Below are positions 1 to 11,539 of a DNA stretch of 64,000 nt, piece after piece (the first letter of the stretch is position 1; each line of letters begins with the position of its first letter). Location: positions 14,687,883-14,751,882 of the forward strand of contig OX155960.1 in NCBI GenBank assembly GCA_944548615.1, given 5' to 3'. Below the pieces are notes generated by a model. The model did no database searches, was not told where the DNA came from, and was given only the letters and a program-made list of their open reading frames with translations. Both the position numbers and the translations under genes were made by a program. The DNA is from Micropterix aruncella. Its lineage: Eukaryota > Arthropoda > Insecta > Lepidoptera > Micropterigidae.

Positions 1-779
1 AACGCCCACTGGTGGCCTATATCCGTAATGCGTTCGTAAAATATGTCTAAAATCTTGTTGGTGCGAAACCCAAATAAAAATTTAAATACACACCTCTATG
101 GAATATACAGAGCCGGCTATAATAAGTCGATTTTCTTTTCCCCATTTTTACTGAAATAAAGAATTGCATATTAAAAACATGTTATCTGTAAATAATCACA
201 ATATTACGATGAGCTTAAACATTTTACCAGTTCAATCAACGACAGATATCATAATAAATATTCAACGTTCTCACCTAAGGATGAATAAATTCCCTGTATC
301 CACTGTGCGGCGCACGCAAGTCATCGTCTTATTCACACGTCACATCGTTCGCGAACAGGGCGTGGCTCGACGCGGAGAGCGACGTGGACGCACCTCGAAC
401 GCCCGCGGGCGAATGAAGCGAAATTCGTTCTCCGTTCCAGTTATATTTGGCATCGCCTTTCCATACTAAAAATGTATGGCGCATATTTTCGTGATTTTTG
501 ATGAATTTTAGCAATATTTTGGTGTCATTATTCAAAAATCTAAAGTGCACATCTATTAACTAGTTTAATAATCTTGCGTTTTAGTAATGTTCACAAAATT
601 CTGTTGTGTATTACTGTGCAAATTTGTTATAATACCAAAGGCTGATTTAATGGTTTTCCTCAAGGTATTTACAAAGAAAATAAGCAAAATGGCCAATTTC
701 AAACTTGCACAGATTGTAATGCAGTTATTTGAGAAGCCACTTGTGTGTTTTTTTTATCATTAATGATCTAGGACTCGCA
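1..779. other. No gene recognised; AT-rich DNA with one GC-rich patch
   Basis: No exon-like reading frame with convincing splice sites was found. A GC-rich patch around 300-430 contains short open frames on both strands, but neither resembles a family I know. The motif around 462-475 (a short palindrome around ATGTAT) has a relative near 10450, which suggests repeat-derived DNA. Upstream MCMBP exons are not visible here and presumably lie before the window. Confidence 0.4.
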
Positions 780-1265
780 GCATGAGTAAAATAGAAAGGC
801 TCGTTTTGGGTCAAAACACACGGCGCCGCCTTAATCTGATTACGCTGAAATTTGACATGCAGGCATCATTTTGTAATGGCAAGAGTTGAAATAGTTGTGG
901 TTGAAATCGTCCCACTAGGGGTTGCACTAGTCAAATTTCAATCTCGGAATATTGAACTTAAAAACTTGAAATTTGGTACACAGATGCTTTGTTGTGCCGA
1001 AATCACATTGTGAAATTTGGGTAGTTATATCTCATATACAAGCTACATTAATAATATTTAAATTCCGCTATACATTTTAACAAATATTAACGCTGTCCGT
1101 TGGCGCTTAGCCAGGAAACGAACCGCGCTGCCCGAGGCAGTTACAACATAACCCAACCAGGTTTGTCCACCGGCTGAGAGGGCGTTCATCGATTTTACTT
1201 ATGAAATTTATATTCAGATGAAATCAGTCCTTTGCTACTTGCCGGGAAAGTCCCAGGGTGACAAC
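780..1265 (+). repeat. Interspersed repeat family B, copy 1
   Basis: This block aligns with the reverse complement of 14140-15060 and in part with 53160-53480 and 60200-60320. Shared landmarks are a 'gacatgcaggcatcatt' motif, a 'ggcaagagttg' motif, and near the far end 'ctacttgccgggaaagtc'. The copies near 53 kb and 60 kb begin beside long GT microsatellites, so this is a microsatellite-associated repeat of the kind common in Lepidoptera. This copy has a single unit of the sequence that is expanded into a minisatellite in the 14.5-kb copy. No coding capacity is seen. Confidence 0.75.
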
Positions 1266-2050
1266 CGATTTTTTAATTTCAAATGGTGTCTAACAGTATT
1301 GTTTTATTTTTAGAGATTACCTTATTTCCTGACAACCCGTCAATGGCTAACAATAAGCCCATTTAGTTTGGGCTCGTTTGACTTGTCTCGCAGAGTGTTT
1401 TCTTCTCGTATGGACTTTTTTATAAGGACAAATCTAAGTATTTATTTTTTATATAAAAACAAATTTATTTTATAATAAAAATACACATAAATGTATGTCC
1501 TATTGTCCAAAAATCCATTATGGGTTTTATTATAGATTGGTTTGCAATTTACATTATATATACATTTGAATTTAAGTATTGTTGCATTGGATATCCGGTT
1601 AATATCCGGTATCCGGCCTATCCATCCACTCTATACTATTCGATCGGAGACCGGATAGTGACCTTAAGTAGCGGACAGGCAGACATTGCATTCAGACCAC
1701 TAAAATCAGTTTTTGAGGTCGAAGACTGAAAGAAGTTGGTGTGATATAGCTTATTTTGAGTTTTTCCAACTTCAAAATAGTTTAAAAAATTACATGAAGT
1801 GGAAACTACAGAAAGAAATATACTTCAGAGAGGGTAGGGTATCCTCCCACCCTCTGAATTCTTGGGGCGGTTCTTAAACTATCCAAACTTTCTTTGGGTA
1901 AGTCCCTTGTTGAACTTAAAAAAGTATCTTGTCTTGATGTATTACATTACATTTTCGTCGTGTCCAATTGACGGCTAAAGACCGCTCTTGAACGTGTCAA
2001 AATAATTGGGTTAGGTAGTAAGTCGTTACTATTCAAACTGCATATTTCTG
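1266..2050. other. No gene recognised
   Basis: AT-rich spacer with short low-complexity runs. An open frame at 1520-1729 has no recognisable motif or splice context. I see nothing supportable. Confidence 0.4.
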
Positions 2051-2054
2051 CACT

Positions 2055-2850
2055 GGCTATTCTTCTTCTTAGGGTGTCTCTAAAACTAGTGAAGGTTCGC
2101 GGTCAGCTCTGCGTACTTCTTTTTGTCCTTCGCCAGACAAAACAATTCGGCGACACTCGTAATACCGGTCCATTCTCGAATATTCCGCAACCAAGATTTC
2201 CATCTATGGCAATCTTGTATCCTCTTCCCTGTAACTTCTCCCATCATAATGATTTGCAGGAGTTCGTACCTATCGTGCCTAAGCCGGTGACCCAGGTATG
2301 CAGCTTTGCGCCGTTTGATGGTCTGCCAAAGCTTGCGTTTTTGGCCGACACACCGCAGAACTTCCTCATTGGTGACTTTCTGAGTCCAAGATATTGACTT
2401 CATGCGTCTGTATGCCCACATCTCGAATGCTTCTATACGTTTCCTGAGATCTTCCTTAACCGCTCGGAAGCCAACCTTCACACGTAAAAAACTGCACTGC
2501 AACTTTTTGGTTGATTTTGTAATTTGATTTTGTGATTTTGTGACTAACATGATTTCCCTCTTGTTACCTAGTAATTAATCTTGTTCGTCATGTATATTAC
2601 ATATTCATATATGGGGCCGACCGAAACGGTTACGCGCAGATCTGTCACACGATGCAAAACGCCTGTAGACACTGTTGACATCCGACGGGTTAATAGTCCA
2701 GGCCTCACATCCGTATGGAAGTATGGGCCAGATGTAGCACCAGAGAAGACATATTCGAAGTGGGATTTTCAGGCACTGATTATTACTGGTTGTATAATAG
2801 GTCGCCATTGTCACAGTGTGAATTTTAGGTAAATTATCTGATGAGCCACG
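2055..2850 (-). pseudogene. RTE-like LINE relic, C-terminal part of reverse transcriptase ORF
   Basis: Two minus-strand frames together read as the C-terminal part of an endonuclease/reverse transcriptase protein. The 5' part (about 2850-2690) carries 'WPILPYGCEAWT', a version of the family's LLYGCETWT motif. The second part (2550-2086) carries 'IEAFEMWAYRRM', 'EEVLRCVG', 'IKRRKAAYLGH' and 'SWLRNIREWTGI', the usual order in RTE-type elements. About 120 bp between them (around 2575-2690) does not fit, so the copy has an insertion or rearrangement. The catalytic fingers and palm are absent, so it is a 5'-truncated dead copy. Its 3' end (2055-2130) is shared with the insertion at 50254. Confidence 0.75.
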
Positions 2851-2905
2851 ATTGAAACCTTGCTCCGTTGTCAAGCAATTGCTGACTCCAACATACTAGG
2901 GGTGT

Positions 2906-3200
2906 CCATCACAGCGGGAAAACCCAACAACATTGGGTCCTTCTGTCTCCCATGAGGTGAACGTCAAAGACTTAGCGGACAAGAACAATCCACTGTAACT
3001 ACACCGACGAGCCCGTAAGAGTCACACCGCACTGGGAAGAAGTTGTTCCCCCAAAGGGTCGAATCCCACCTATCCAGACGGGGTTCACAGAGTCCATTTC
3101 CAGGTTCGTCCCTCTTTGAGGAAGCTACTGGATGGGAGCTTTACTGCGAGTTGAGCTGACCTAATATAACAAACAGGTCATTAGGCCCAAGCTACACAGA
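2906..3200 (+). repeat. Diverged SINE-like family A copy (5' part)
   Basis: Weaker match to the 5' half of family A: the order 'tctgtctccc', 'aagacttag', 'acaatccact' and 'gagcccgtaagag' is kept with many substitutions. It sits directly before the better-preserved copy at 3226, so the younger copy probably landed beside or within an older one. Confidence 0.55.
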
Positions 3201-3225
3201 ACCGTTAGGTGCCCGCTGACTAACA

Positions 3226-3803
3226 ACTAGAGCTGTCAACTACAACGGTCGAACCCATCACCTCAGGAAGTTTTAACGAAATATGATTGTTCTATCTCCC
3301 GTGAAGTGAACGCAGAAGACTTAGGACAAAACAGTCCACCGTCAAGCTCCGCCTTATCTGCGAGATAATCAGGCATGTTACCCAGCGGGCTTACACTCAC
3401 GCCCTTACTTCCAGTTGCGACCAGATTACTCCGGTTTCGAGTTCGAGGTCGCTTGCGCGGTCCTCTCCCTTACGAAACGGTGTCAACCGAATCTATTGCG
3501 GACCACGGCATCCTTTGCCCGGCTGTACACCCGGAATCGGGTAGCCAATGGTCGTTTCAAGAGCAGTCGCCGTAAGGTCAGCAACCACTCCCGCTCTATA
3601 GGAAACAGTACTGTTTCCAGACTCCCCCGACTGTTAGTCAGAATGCACAATCGATTGGCTTACGCCGCACGGTGCGCAGACCGTCCAGGAGCGCCAGAAG
3701 ATTGACTCCTAGGGGAAACTAGCCCTAAGGCCAGAGTCCTACCTGGGCTCGCGCTTCATGCGTGGAGGCCGCCGGATGGGTGTTGACCCGTGAGAGTGAT
3801 CAA
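3226..3803 (+). repeat. SINE-like family A copy with 14-bp target duplication
   Basis: Member of a GC-rich, roughly 650-bp interspersed family with about ten copies in the window. It starts 'actagagctgtcaac' and runs through 'gatagccagg'-like and 'ccgactgttagtcag' landmarks. It is flanked by direct repeats cccgctgactaaca at 3212-3225 and 3804-3817, the mark of a genuine insertion. It lacks the last ~70 bp found in full copies, so it ends early at its 3' side yet still has a target duplication. Open frames inside it are not conserved as protein. Confidence 0.85.
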
Positions 3804-3817
3804 CCCGCTGACTAACA

Positions 3818-4185
3818 GTAAAAACCAGACTATTGCACCCGTATTGCATATGAGCAGTATTGCATGCACCCGGCTAACAAATACACTAACGTCTCTGCCT
3901 CCCGATGATACTTGCGTGCGCCAAGTAAATGGATAATATTTTATGTAGATTTCAGGATAATATTTATACGTATTTCTCCGTTAATACTTGTATATTGACT
4001 TCATTGTATTTATACCATCAAATTGTAACATTTAATGGTAAAAAAACATTTTTTTTTAAATTTAAAAGCTAGTTGTTTATCGATTGTTAGGCCTGGGTAT
4101 TTTATCGTTGACACATTTTTCAATTTGTAGGTACCTAAAGTAGATAGTGTAAACTTTTAATTAAATTTTAATTTGACTGTTTCAG
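3818..4185. other. MCMBP intron remnant, no other feature
   Basis: AT-rich intronic DNA leading to a pyrimidine-rich acceptor (gactgtttcag) just before the exon at 4186. Nothing else recognised. Confidence 0.5.
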
Positions 4186-4429
4186 GAAAGATTACAATTG
4201 TAACCGTTTAACGAGTGGATTGCTCCAGCTCAGCAAGAACACGCATTTAATTCTCGACGAGACGAAACTAGAAACGGGACAGTTGGATGCGACCGGTGTC
4301 CAAAACGTCGCATCGCTAGCCAACACGATTAAAACGCAAAAAGTGAAATACGATTTAGTTTATACGGATTTGGAGATGGACTGTGATATACCCATGTTGG
4401 TGCTCTCTGAAGGAAAGTCCCTCCTACCC
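4186..4429 (+). CDS. MCMBP: MCMBP internal exon (MCM complex-binding protein)
   Basis: This exon encodes 81 codons of MCM-binding protein, a nuclear factor that associates with MCM subunits and helps load and unload the replicative helicase. After one base completing a split codon it reads [14 protein letters not shown], then a 'HLILDET' block, a 'DATGVQN' block and ends in 'SEGKSLLP'. This order is characteristic of the conserved C-terminal half of MCMBP (in vertebrates CNRLVSGLLQL, HLVIDET and SEGRSLLP; comparison from memory). Acceptor ttcag precedes 4186 and donor gtgagt follows 4429; the exon ends in phase 0, matching the next exon. Earlier exons must lie upstream of the window. Confidence 0.93.
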
Positions 4430-4551
4430 GTGAGTATGTTGTATTGATTCTGAACACCGTTGTATGAATGTTATCATCATCATCAGACCTGGATCTATGA
4501 TTTTTCGAAGTTAGGGCAAAAAGGTATTTTATAAGATTTTTTGTAAATCTT

Positions 4552-5339
4552 GTACAGAGTAGTGATGGGTGTGATCACGAATAGCAATAACAATAACGTG
4601 TGATATTTGCAATCACGAAGAACGCGTTACGAGAATTTGAAAGAACATGCTATTTGAATCACGGCTACGAACAGCACCGCGTTGCCATCACTCGGCGCCG
4701 CTACGACGCGACCGATCACGCGTGATTATATGATCAGTGATTGGCCGTTCTCACTGAACGCCGTCGAACGACCGCGCGGCGCGCCACTGAACGATGATCG
4801 GTGAGCGCCTAATTGAACCGTTCATTTGGTTTCGTTCATTCTTGATGTGATCGGCGATCAGTGGATCAGTGATTTGCCGTTCGTTCTGGGCGAACGCCCG
4901 CGCCGGCTGGACGATGACTGAGGAGTGGCGCGTTCATTTCGTACGTAACGTGAATTTGGACACTGTTGTCGCATGAATTTGGACACTGTTATCGCTCGTG
5001 TCGTAATCGTTCGTGTAAATGAGTTTGCTCATGATTTGTTAAAGCAATAAAATAACATTATTTCAGAAAGACGAACTCGGCTTAGCACCAAAAGAGCAAG
5101 AGAGATAATCTTTCTGAACGCTAATTCTTCTAATTACTAATAAATATTAAGCAAATATAATGCGTGTTTCTGTTATCAGTTATCACATTGACGAAACTTT
5201 GTTACTTAACGTTTCACAGTACATTTCAGTACAATCACGAAAATCACGAGTAGCAGTTATTATCACGCGTGAAAAAATACCAGTAACGTGATTGTTGCGT
5301 GATTTAAAATTGAGAATCACGCCCATCACTAGTACAGAG
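4552..5339. mobile_element. hAT-type non-autonomous transposon, 8-bp TSD GTACAGAG
   Basis: The element runs 4560-5331. Its ends are imperfect inverted repeats: TAGTGATGGGTGTGATCACG on the left and AATCACGCCCATCACTA on the right. A perfect 8-bp direct repeat GTACAGAG flanks it (4552-4559 and 5332-5339). An 8-bp duplication with TAGTGATGGG-type ends fits the hAT superfamily. The interior is rich in GATCA and CGAACG palindromes and has no transposase, so it is a passive copy inside an MCMBP intron. Confidence 0.88.
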
Positions 5340-5368
5340 TGATGTCAAGGTCTTTTGACTCGTTTGTA

Positions 5369-5796
5369 CGAGGGTCATCCAGGAAGTAAGGTTACAACAA
5401 TTATGTTGGATTGAAAAGTGCTTTTATTTATTTGAAACTCACAGGAGACTTCACAAATATATTAAACTATTTTGCAAAGTAATCGCCATCGAGATTGAGA
5501 CATTTCTGTAATTTGGGCATCAGCTTTTGTATGACAGTGTCATTGACCTCCGCCACCAGCTCTTTCAGCCACTTCATAACTCCTCGTCCTCCTGATCATT
5601 GTAGAAACGTTTCCGACCCAAAAACTCTTTTGGTTTAGTAAGAAGGTTATAGTCCGAAGGTGACAAGTCGGATAAATAGGGGGAATGGGTGACAATATCC
5701 CATCCAAACGATGTCAGCAACTCGTTTGAACCTCGTGCGGTGTGGGGTCTGGCGTTGACACGCAGGAGGCAGACTCCCCGGGTCAGCATTTCTGTC
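5369..5796 (-). pseudogene. Mariner transposase relic, 3' part with one TIR
   Basis: Minus-strand protein remnants match mariner transposases: 'NARPHTA', then 'LLTSFGWDIVTHSPYLSDLSPSDYNLL', matching the canonical SPDLAPSDFHLF region with the second and third catalytic acidic positions, then 'EFLGRKRF'. After a frame break, 'KWLKELVAE' and 'KCLNLDGDYFAK' give the usual C-terminus. The + strand motif 'gagggtcatccaggaagt' at 5370 is a typical mariner terminal repeat. The 5' half is missing and the frame is broken, so it is inactive. Confidence 0.85.
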
Positions 5797-5831
5797 CGCG
5801 AAAGAATCTATTACCAGTACCACATCAACTA

Positions 5832-6349
5832 ATAATTATAGTGACATCTGAAATCGGAGACTATCGCGGTTATTTGACATAAACGTTTGACATTATAATA
5901 CTACTCTTAAACAAAGAAGACAAAGAGGGGACCTGATTGAGACATATAAAATTCTAACACATTATTACGATGTACCTGCACTGAAGAATATTTACAAATT
6001 CAACGTCAACACAAATCTTCGAGGTCACAACAAAAAACTTAACCGTGCAAAATTTAAATCTAATCCTCTTTAAAACTTTCTGCAAAACAGAGTAGTTGAC
6101 ATGTGGAATAAACTACCACTTGAAGTGATTAGTGCAAGCTCTGTCAATTAACTCGATTTGTACCTAAAAACTTGTTAATATTTTCTATATTATATTGTTA
6201 AGCTTATTAATAATGTTTAGCTTTACAAGATTTGTCTGGACGTATCAGTAAAGCTGCCTGTCCAGAATAAATAATTATAATAATAAAACGTCGGTGCTAC
6301 AAAATTCATGTGGTAAATTCGTTTTTTATCTTATTTATAATTATAGTGA
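5832..6349. mobile_element. Penelope terminal-repeat insertion with 13-bp TSD, containing a LINE
   Basis: Direct repeats ataattatagtga at 5832-5844 and 6337-6349 flank an insertion. Its left side (tatcgcggtt, near 5870) and right side (gctacaaaattcatgtggta, near 6295) match the two ends of the Penelope-type palindromic insertion at 41269-41590, in the same divergent arrangement. The middle has been replaced or split by a LINE tail (about 5900-6288). The surrounding DNA, without the insertion, resembles the reverse complement of 36240-36490, which gives an empty-site comparison. Confidence 0.75.
5900..6288 (+). pseudogene. LINE 3' end relic (RT C-terminus plus ATAATAATA tail)
   Basis: The translated + strand shows the conserved tail of a non-LTR reverse transcriptase protein: 'YKFNVNTNLRGH', then 'NRVVDMWNKLPLEVISAS', each broken by a stop codon. 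It closely matches 38100-38260 and less closely 12500-12680. It ends in an (ATA)n-type tail at 6272-6288, as expected for this LINE group. Only the last part of the ORF remains. Confidence 0.8.
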
Positions 6350-6358
6350 TATGTTTGA

Positions 6359-6995
6359 AAGAGCAGTTGATAATAAAAAAAACCAATGCGAATTACTCGC
6401 ACGGCTAATCAGCCAGTACCTAACGCCATCCGCTTCTCCCTGTGGTGAAGAATTTTTCAAGACGTAAATTCCCCTGGCACGTGTTCAAAAATCAACTCAG
6501 GGTACAACTCAGGGTACAACTCAGGGTACAACTCAGGGTACGTTCCAAAATCTAATGAGCAATCGATAGTAAGACGATGCTAGGCGTGAATTTGGTGCGC
6601 CCCCCTTATATTGCCGCCCGGGGCAGGTACTCCGGTTGGCCTCCCCTAGATCCGGGGCTGATCATCATCGTTAGCATTACATCTCATTGCGATTCTTGGT
6701 GATTCATCAAGAGTCTTCTTCCATTCAACCCTATGGCTTTGGTTCCAGTTGTTCACTGCAAGTACATTTAGGTCTTTACCCACATAATCGAGCCATCATA
6801 GTTTTGATTGTCAGACATTACAATGCCATTCAGGTTTTTCAGGTTAATTAAACCTAAACAATCACCGAGAGCTCAGATCCTAGCAGCGGCTTATAGATTT
6901 AGGGAAATTTCAGATACTTTGTCTCACCCAATATTACTAAATAAACTCTGATATGCTGGCGTGGGAGTTTTACCATGATTTTCTTTCTTTCACAG
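6359..6995. other. MCMBP intron; short 12-bp tandem repeat, no gene
   Basis: Contains four tandem copies of the 12-mer actcagggtaca at about 6493-6541. Part of 6370-6480 matches the reverse complement of 36240-36440 (old repeat family F). The last bases form the acceptor (ttctttcacag) for the exon at 6996. Confidence 0.6.
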
Positions 6996-7160
6996 TGCGA
7001 TTCGCATATTCCTCTTATCATCGACGAGGGAAGATTGATAATTTTCAATGAAATTGTGGAAGCAGCGCGACATTTCCTTAAACCGAGTGTTCTGAGGGCA
7101 ATCCGCATTTACATGACAAAAATTCAAAATGCTGAATATTCCATCAAAGAAGAGCATCAG
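6996..7160 (+). CDS. MCMBP: MCMBP penultimate exon
   Basis: A 165-bp exon, 55 codons in phase 0 at both ends, joined by reading frame to the exon ending at 4429. It encodes the helical segment of MCMBP that follows SEGKSLLP: 'LKPSVLRAIRIYMTKIQNAEYSI', the counterpart of the vertebrate VLNKFRIYLTLLRFLEYSI block (from memory). The acceptor is cacag before 6996 and the donor is gtatat after 7160. The following intron is 6.6 kb and packed with repeats, yet the exon is open and conserved, so the gene is probably functional. Confidence 0.92.
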
Positions 7161-7392
7161 GTATATCCATTTAATTAATAGCAAGTATAACTCCATTATC
7201 CCTGGATAGATTAAGAGGGCTCCGAGCCTATGCCGCTTACACAAATGTAGGTAATTTACGCTTGCCGGCGGCGGCCACGCAGGTGTGACTAAATCGCATA
7301 CATTGATAACGCTGAACAAACGGTCACCCGCCAAAGCGATGTAATCCGCATTTTATAATTTTATTGCTCATAGCAAATTGCAAATAACAAAA

Positions 7393-8354
7393 ACTGCAAA
7401 TTGTGATAAAAGCAAATCCTTTTGCACACGTATTTATTAGACCAAAATGGTCGATTTGACCCGCCGTTCCGACATATTTGGCCCAGCGGACTCAAAATAG
7501 CGGCCGTTTTTCAAGATGGTCGCTTATAAACCAAAATGATTTTTCTCATGCTGATTTTAATGACCCATGGGCCTTTTCGGCTATTTTGGGGTCGTATATT
7601 TCAAATATGGCAATAAAAATAACTTTAGTTAATTTTGAACAGGATTATAAACATTTTTAACGAGTATTTACTTTCACGTTACCGTTATGTTATACGCGTC
7701 TTCTTCGAGTATTTGCACACTGGAAAAGACGAATCTAAAGTCAAAACTGTCAAAAAAGTCAAACGAGAGAATAATTTTGTGTATGCTGTAAGTAATTTCT
7801 GAAATTTGCTACCCAGAAAACATGGAAAATTTGAACTATATAATATAGAATATGTGAATGGGTCTTTGACTTTGAATTTGTAGTCGCTGGCTCAAATATG
7901 ACGACTACATGTGTTTTGAACAACCTTTGAACGTATTTTGAACCGATTTGAACATATTTGTACTTTTGGCCAGAAAACTTAAACTTTTGTACTCGGTGTC
8001 ATCATCAGAACTGGTCAAAATAAATGTACCGTGGCCGTTTTATTCTACTACACTATATATAAATGATTGTACACATTCTACCTTGTTTGTAAGGAATTAT
8101 TTATTTATATTTATTTATGTTTATATTTTCAGCATCATATTTGAAATGTACGACGCCAAAATAACCGAAAAAGACCCATGGGTCTTTAAAATCAGCACGA
8201 GAGTAATCATTTTGGTTTATTAGCGGCCATCTTGGAAAATTGCCGCCATTTCGAGTCCGCTGGGCCAAATTGTCGGAGCGGCAGGTCAAATCAACTATTT
8301 TGGTCTAATGAACACACGTGTGAAAAAGAATTTGCTTTTATCACAATTTACAGT
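7393..8354. mobile_element. Fold-back element with ~230-bp inverted arms
   Basis: The left arm (about 7393-7620) and right arm (about 8125-8354) are reverse complements over most of their length. Both ends read actg(c/t)aaattgtgataa going inward. The arms contain 'agaccaaaat', 'ccgctgggcc' and 'gacccatggg' landmarks. The central ~500 bp has no recognisable ORF. No clean target duplication was seen. It lies in an MCMBP intron and could form a long hairpin in the pre-mRNA. Confidence 0.8.
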
Positions 8355-8693
8355 ATTCTTTCAAAATATGAGACGAACCGCTTCCACTATCAGGATAGCA
8401 GATACTTTATGATTCTGAGTAAAGAAATAAAAATGGATAATGCTTAAAACAATTATAACATTGTTATTCTCATCAGTACGAGGATAAAATGTATGTCGAG
8501 AAGGATAAAAAAACAGTAATTATTATAGGTATGAATAGCTACAACAAAACTTTAATTATTTCAAAAAGCAGTTACCTTTATAAATAAACTACTTCCGACG
8601 GAAAGAAGGTACAGATAGATTTCGCGGCTTAATGTGATTATATATTTTTGAACAACTTCAAATATGTAATTAAAATTAATAAAGAAATAAATT

Positions 8694-9060
8694 AATGAAT
8701 GCCACTTTTAAACAGTCTCGAAGAGGAGTTTTGTGGATTTCACTCTGTGCTCCCCGGGATTCGCCCGTTGGATGAACAATTGGAAAGTTCACGAGCACCT
8801 TTCTTCTTCGGACCGCAGACTGGTGACATTTGGCATCGGCCGTCGCGTTCCCCCCACCACAATCCGAGTGGCGATACCGAACCGGTGACATTAACTGGGA
8901 CCGGTTTGGTGAAGTCCTCTGCGAGAATCTTGAGGCCTTTCCATCGCCTTCTTGTAGTACCGCAGAGGACTTGTGTGTCGCACTTAATGCGGCCATCGAG
9001 TCTTTCAACCCCGCGGTGTTTTCGCGGCCCCGTGGTGGCTTCCGAACTCTGCGATAATTT
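8694..9060 (+). pseudogene. Possible LINE relic (endonuclease-RT linker region)
   Basis: One frame reads 'GDINWDRFGEVLCENLEAFP' followed by an alanine-rich stretch and 'AVFSRP'. This resembles the segment between endonuclease and reverse transcriptase of jockey or R1-type LINEs (W..F...L, then acidic and aromatic residues). An adjacent frame upstream adds 'IGKFTSTFLLRTADW'. Frames are broken and no catalytic motif is visible, so the call rests on pattern only. Confidence 0.4.
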
Positions 9061-9264
9061 TAAATTTAATATTTTAAATAATGTAACGTAGCGATTGAAA
9101 ATTAATGTGATTGAAAATTGTAATTTTTGTGATGTGACGCAATGATGAGATGAAAATTTTCTGCTGATCGATCAAGGTGAACAATGTATGAGATGAAGTT
9201 AAAATAAAGAAAAATAAAAACACTCAAGTTTATTTTTTTTTTAAACTCTCTATACTATTGAATA

Positions 9265-9680
9265 TCTATGATATTGAACATTTTCAAAGCCTATTTGATT
9301 TTAAAATGTTTTTCAAAGGATTTTATTTTTCTATGGTTTTAAAATATTTCTAAGTATTCTGTAGTTTTGAATATTTTCAAAGACTATTTGACTTTAAAAT
9401 GATTTTCAAATTATTTTATTTTTCTATGGTTTCAAAATATTTCAAAGTATTCTATAGTTTTGAATATTTTCAAAAACTATTGGATTTTAAAATGATTTTC
9501 AATTTTTTTTTATTTTCTATGGTTTCAAAATATTTCTAAGTATTCTATAGTTTTGAATATTTCCAAAGACTATTTGATTTTAAAATGATTTTTAAATTAT
9601 TTAATTTTTCTATAATTTCAAAATATTTATAAGTATTCTATAGTTTTGAATATTTTCAAAGACTATTTGATTTTAAAATT
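9265..9680. repeat. Tandem satellite, 93-bp unit, about 4.5 copies
   Basis: The unit starting 'ttttgaatattttcaaag' begins at 9365, 9458, 9551 and 9644, an exact 93-bp spacing, with a more diverged unit before 9365. Each unit also carries 'tctatggttt' and 'tttaaaatg'. It is AT-rich and non-coding, inside an MCMBP intron. Confidence 0.9.
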
Positions 9681-10860
9681 CCCGTGCTTTTTCTGGTTTA
9701 AATGACGTGTCGCAACCTTAAATCAGTGCATATCCTATCAATGCTCTTTGTAAGCTAAATTCTTACAGCCAACCACTTATTTTCAACTTACGAAAATGTT
9801 ACATCTGCATGCCGAAATGTCCTTCGTTGCTCACTCCTGATGGCGAAACTGCTTTTCAAAATCAATATTCAAAATCAATATTCTACCTGTACATGGTTTA
9901 TGCGTCTTTCAGTATTTTTTTATTGAATTTCAGGTTTTTCACGCAAATTAACTAAACTATTCGAGATTACAAGTTTCGAATAGTGGTCCCTTCAGAAAAT
10001 ATTTTCAATTGTTTTACGCTTATTGGAGTCGATCTATTTTTTATATAATGAGCATCGTATCGATCGAATCTTGGGGTTTAAAACTATCTCATTTTCTTAT
10101 ATCTCGGACTGAAAACAACATCGCTTTCTCATGTCTTCAGACTGAAATTTCACGCTGATTCTATGGCGTTTCTCAAAAAACGAAATATGTTTTCTTACGC
10201 TTCCCCATTAACTAAAATACATGTAGAGTATTATAATAAGTTATAACAAAGATGGCATAAACATCCATTAATAAAAAACAAATATAAAAAATAAAATACT
10301 TACTGCTGTTTAGAACTGCGGTGTAAAAATATTACGTGAGCGGGAACTGATAAGAGCTAACCGAAAAAGACGTGCTCCCGCTTCGAATAGCAGCAGGGAA
10401 GTGAATCTATTTCATAGCGCGCCTGTGTATTTATTAACGCGGCCAGCCCATACAAAAAATGTATGGAGAATCTGATACCTGATTTTCTGGGATTTATTGT
10501 ATAAAATCCTATTACAATCATTGAAATTTAAATAGCTTATAGTGAAGATATGTCATTTAACTTTCTTTTATAATAATTTGTAATTCAAATTAGTTATTAT
10601 TTTCCCAGTGAGGACTAAAACCCCGCGCCCATTTTTGTATATTTTCTCGTGTGTTTCTACGTAAACTATTGCCAAATTTATTAGCTCACCTTATAAATGA
10701 CTTATTGATAAAAACGAGTGTTTTTTGTCACTGCTTTTATTAGCGTAGTTTTAGCGGAATAACTAACACGCTAGACCCTAATTTGAGAAATTTCGTGCAG
10801 CACCCTCTTATAGAGAAATACGATTTTCATTTTCAAACACCACCGATTTTCAAGGACAGT
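9681..10860. other. MCMBP intron, no gene recognised
   Basis: AT-rich intronic DNA. Short direct repeats occur around 9858-9880 (caaaatcaatatt twice). No exon, RNA gene or element end could be supported. Confidence 0.4.
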
Positions 10861-10861
10861 A

Positions 10862-11150
10862 AATAAAATAAAATACAAACGGAGCTGCCATGGAATTCAC
10901 CGACCAGAGTCGGGCCCATCATAATATTATTTTTTACACTTCTGGGAGGTGAGTAGTGGATTCCGGACTAACGACCGGCTGTGGTAGGTTTAGCACAGCT
11001 GTCTTGCCACATGTGAGCGTTCAACTTACCACCCATTCACCCCCCCTTCGAAGCCATAGAATTAGATGTGCAAATTGCGGTTTTAGATAATTTTTCTAGG
11101 AAAGAGTTGATTATTTTTCTGGAAAGGCCAAGATCTTTAAAGAGGTGAAA
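10862..11150 (-). mobile_element. 3' fragment of the RLE-type retrotransposon (family R)
   Basis: This block matches the 3' untranslated end of the elements at 24292-25800 and 26084-27904. It starts with 'aatacaaacggagctgcca' and includes 'cttgccacatgtgag' and 'ccaagatctttaaagaggtg', where homology stops. That point corresponds to the last codons of the ORF in the full copy. It is a 5'-truncated copy, as target-primed reverse transcription produces. Confidence 0.85.
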
Positions 11151-11539
11151 TAAACAAGAGGCTAACTCTCAGCCAAGTATTACCTTAGTATCGTGCGATA
11201 CTTATGTATTGATTGTGTACAATAGAGGAGAAATACCGTCAACTCCCCTAAGTATGGCTTAAGTATGCGAAAATTTATTCGTATCAAGCGGATATTTTGT
11301 AACATATCGACCATTAAATGTGGAATATTTTTATTTCATAAACCGCTTGAAAATAAATAATATAAAAAATCTCTTTATTGCATAATAAAACATTTAAGTA
11401 CAATGGTGGAGTTATTGCTAGATAAACAATATCTTCCAGTCAACCAACATTTATTTTTTATGAAGAATAACTTTTGCGCCTATTTATGCTTGTTGAATTT
11501 TAAATGTAGGTCTCATTGCCAGTATAAATAAAAATATGT

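Noticed and set aside
8699..9091. 130-residue + ORF MPLLNSLEEEF...
   Set aside because: Another frame in the same place gives better LINE-like motifs; this one has no recognisable domain.
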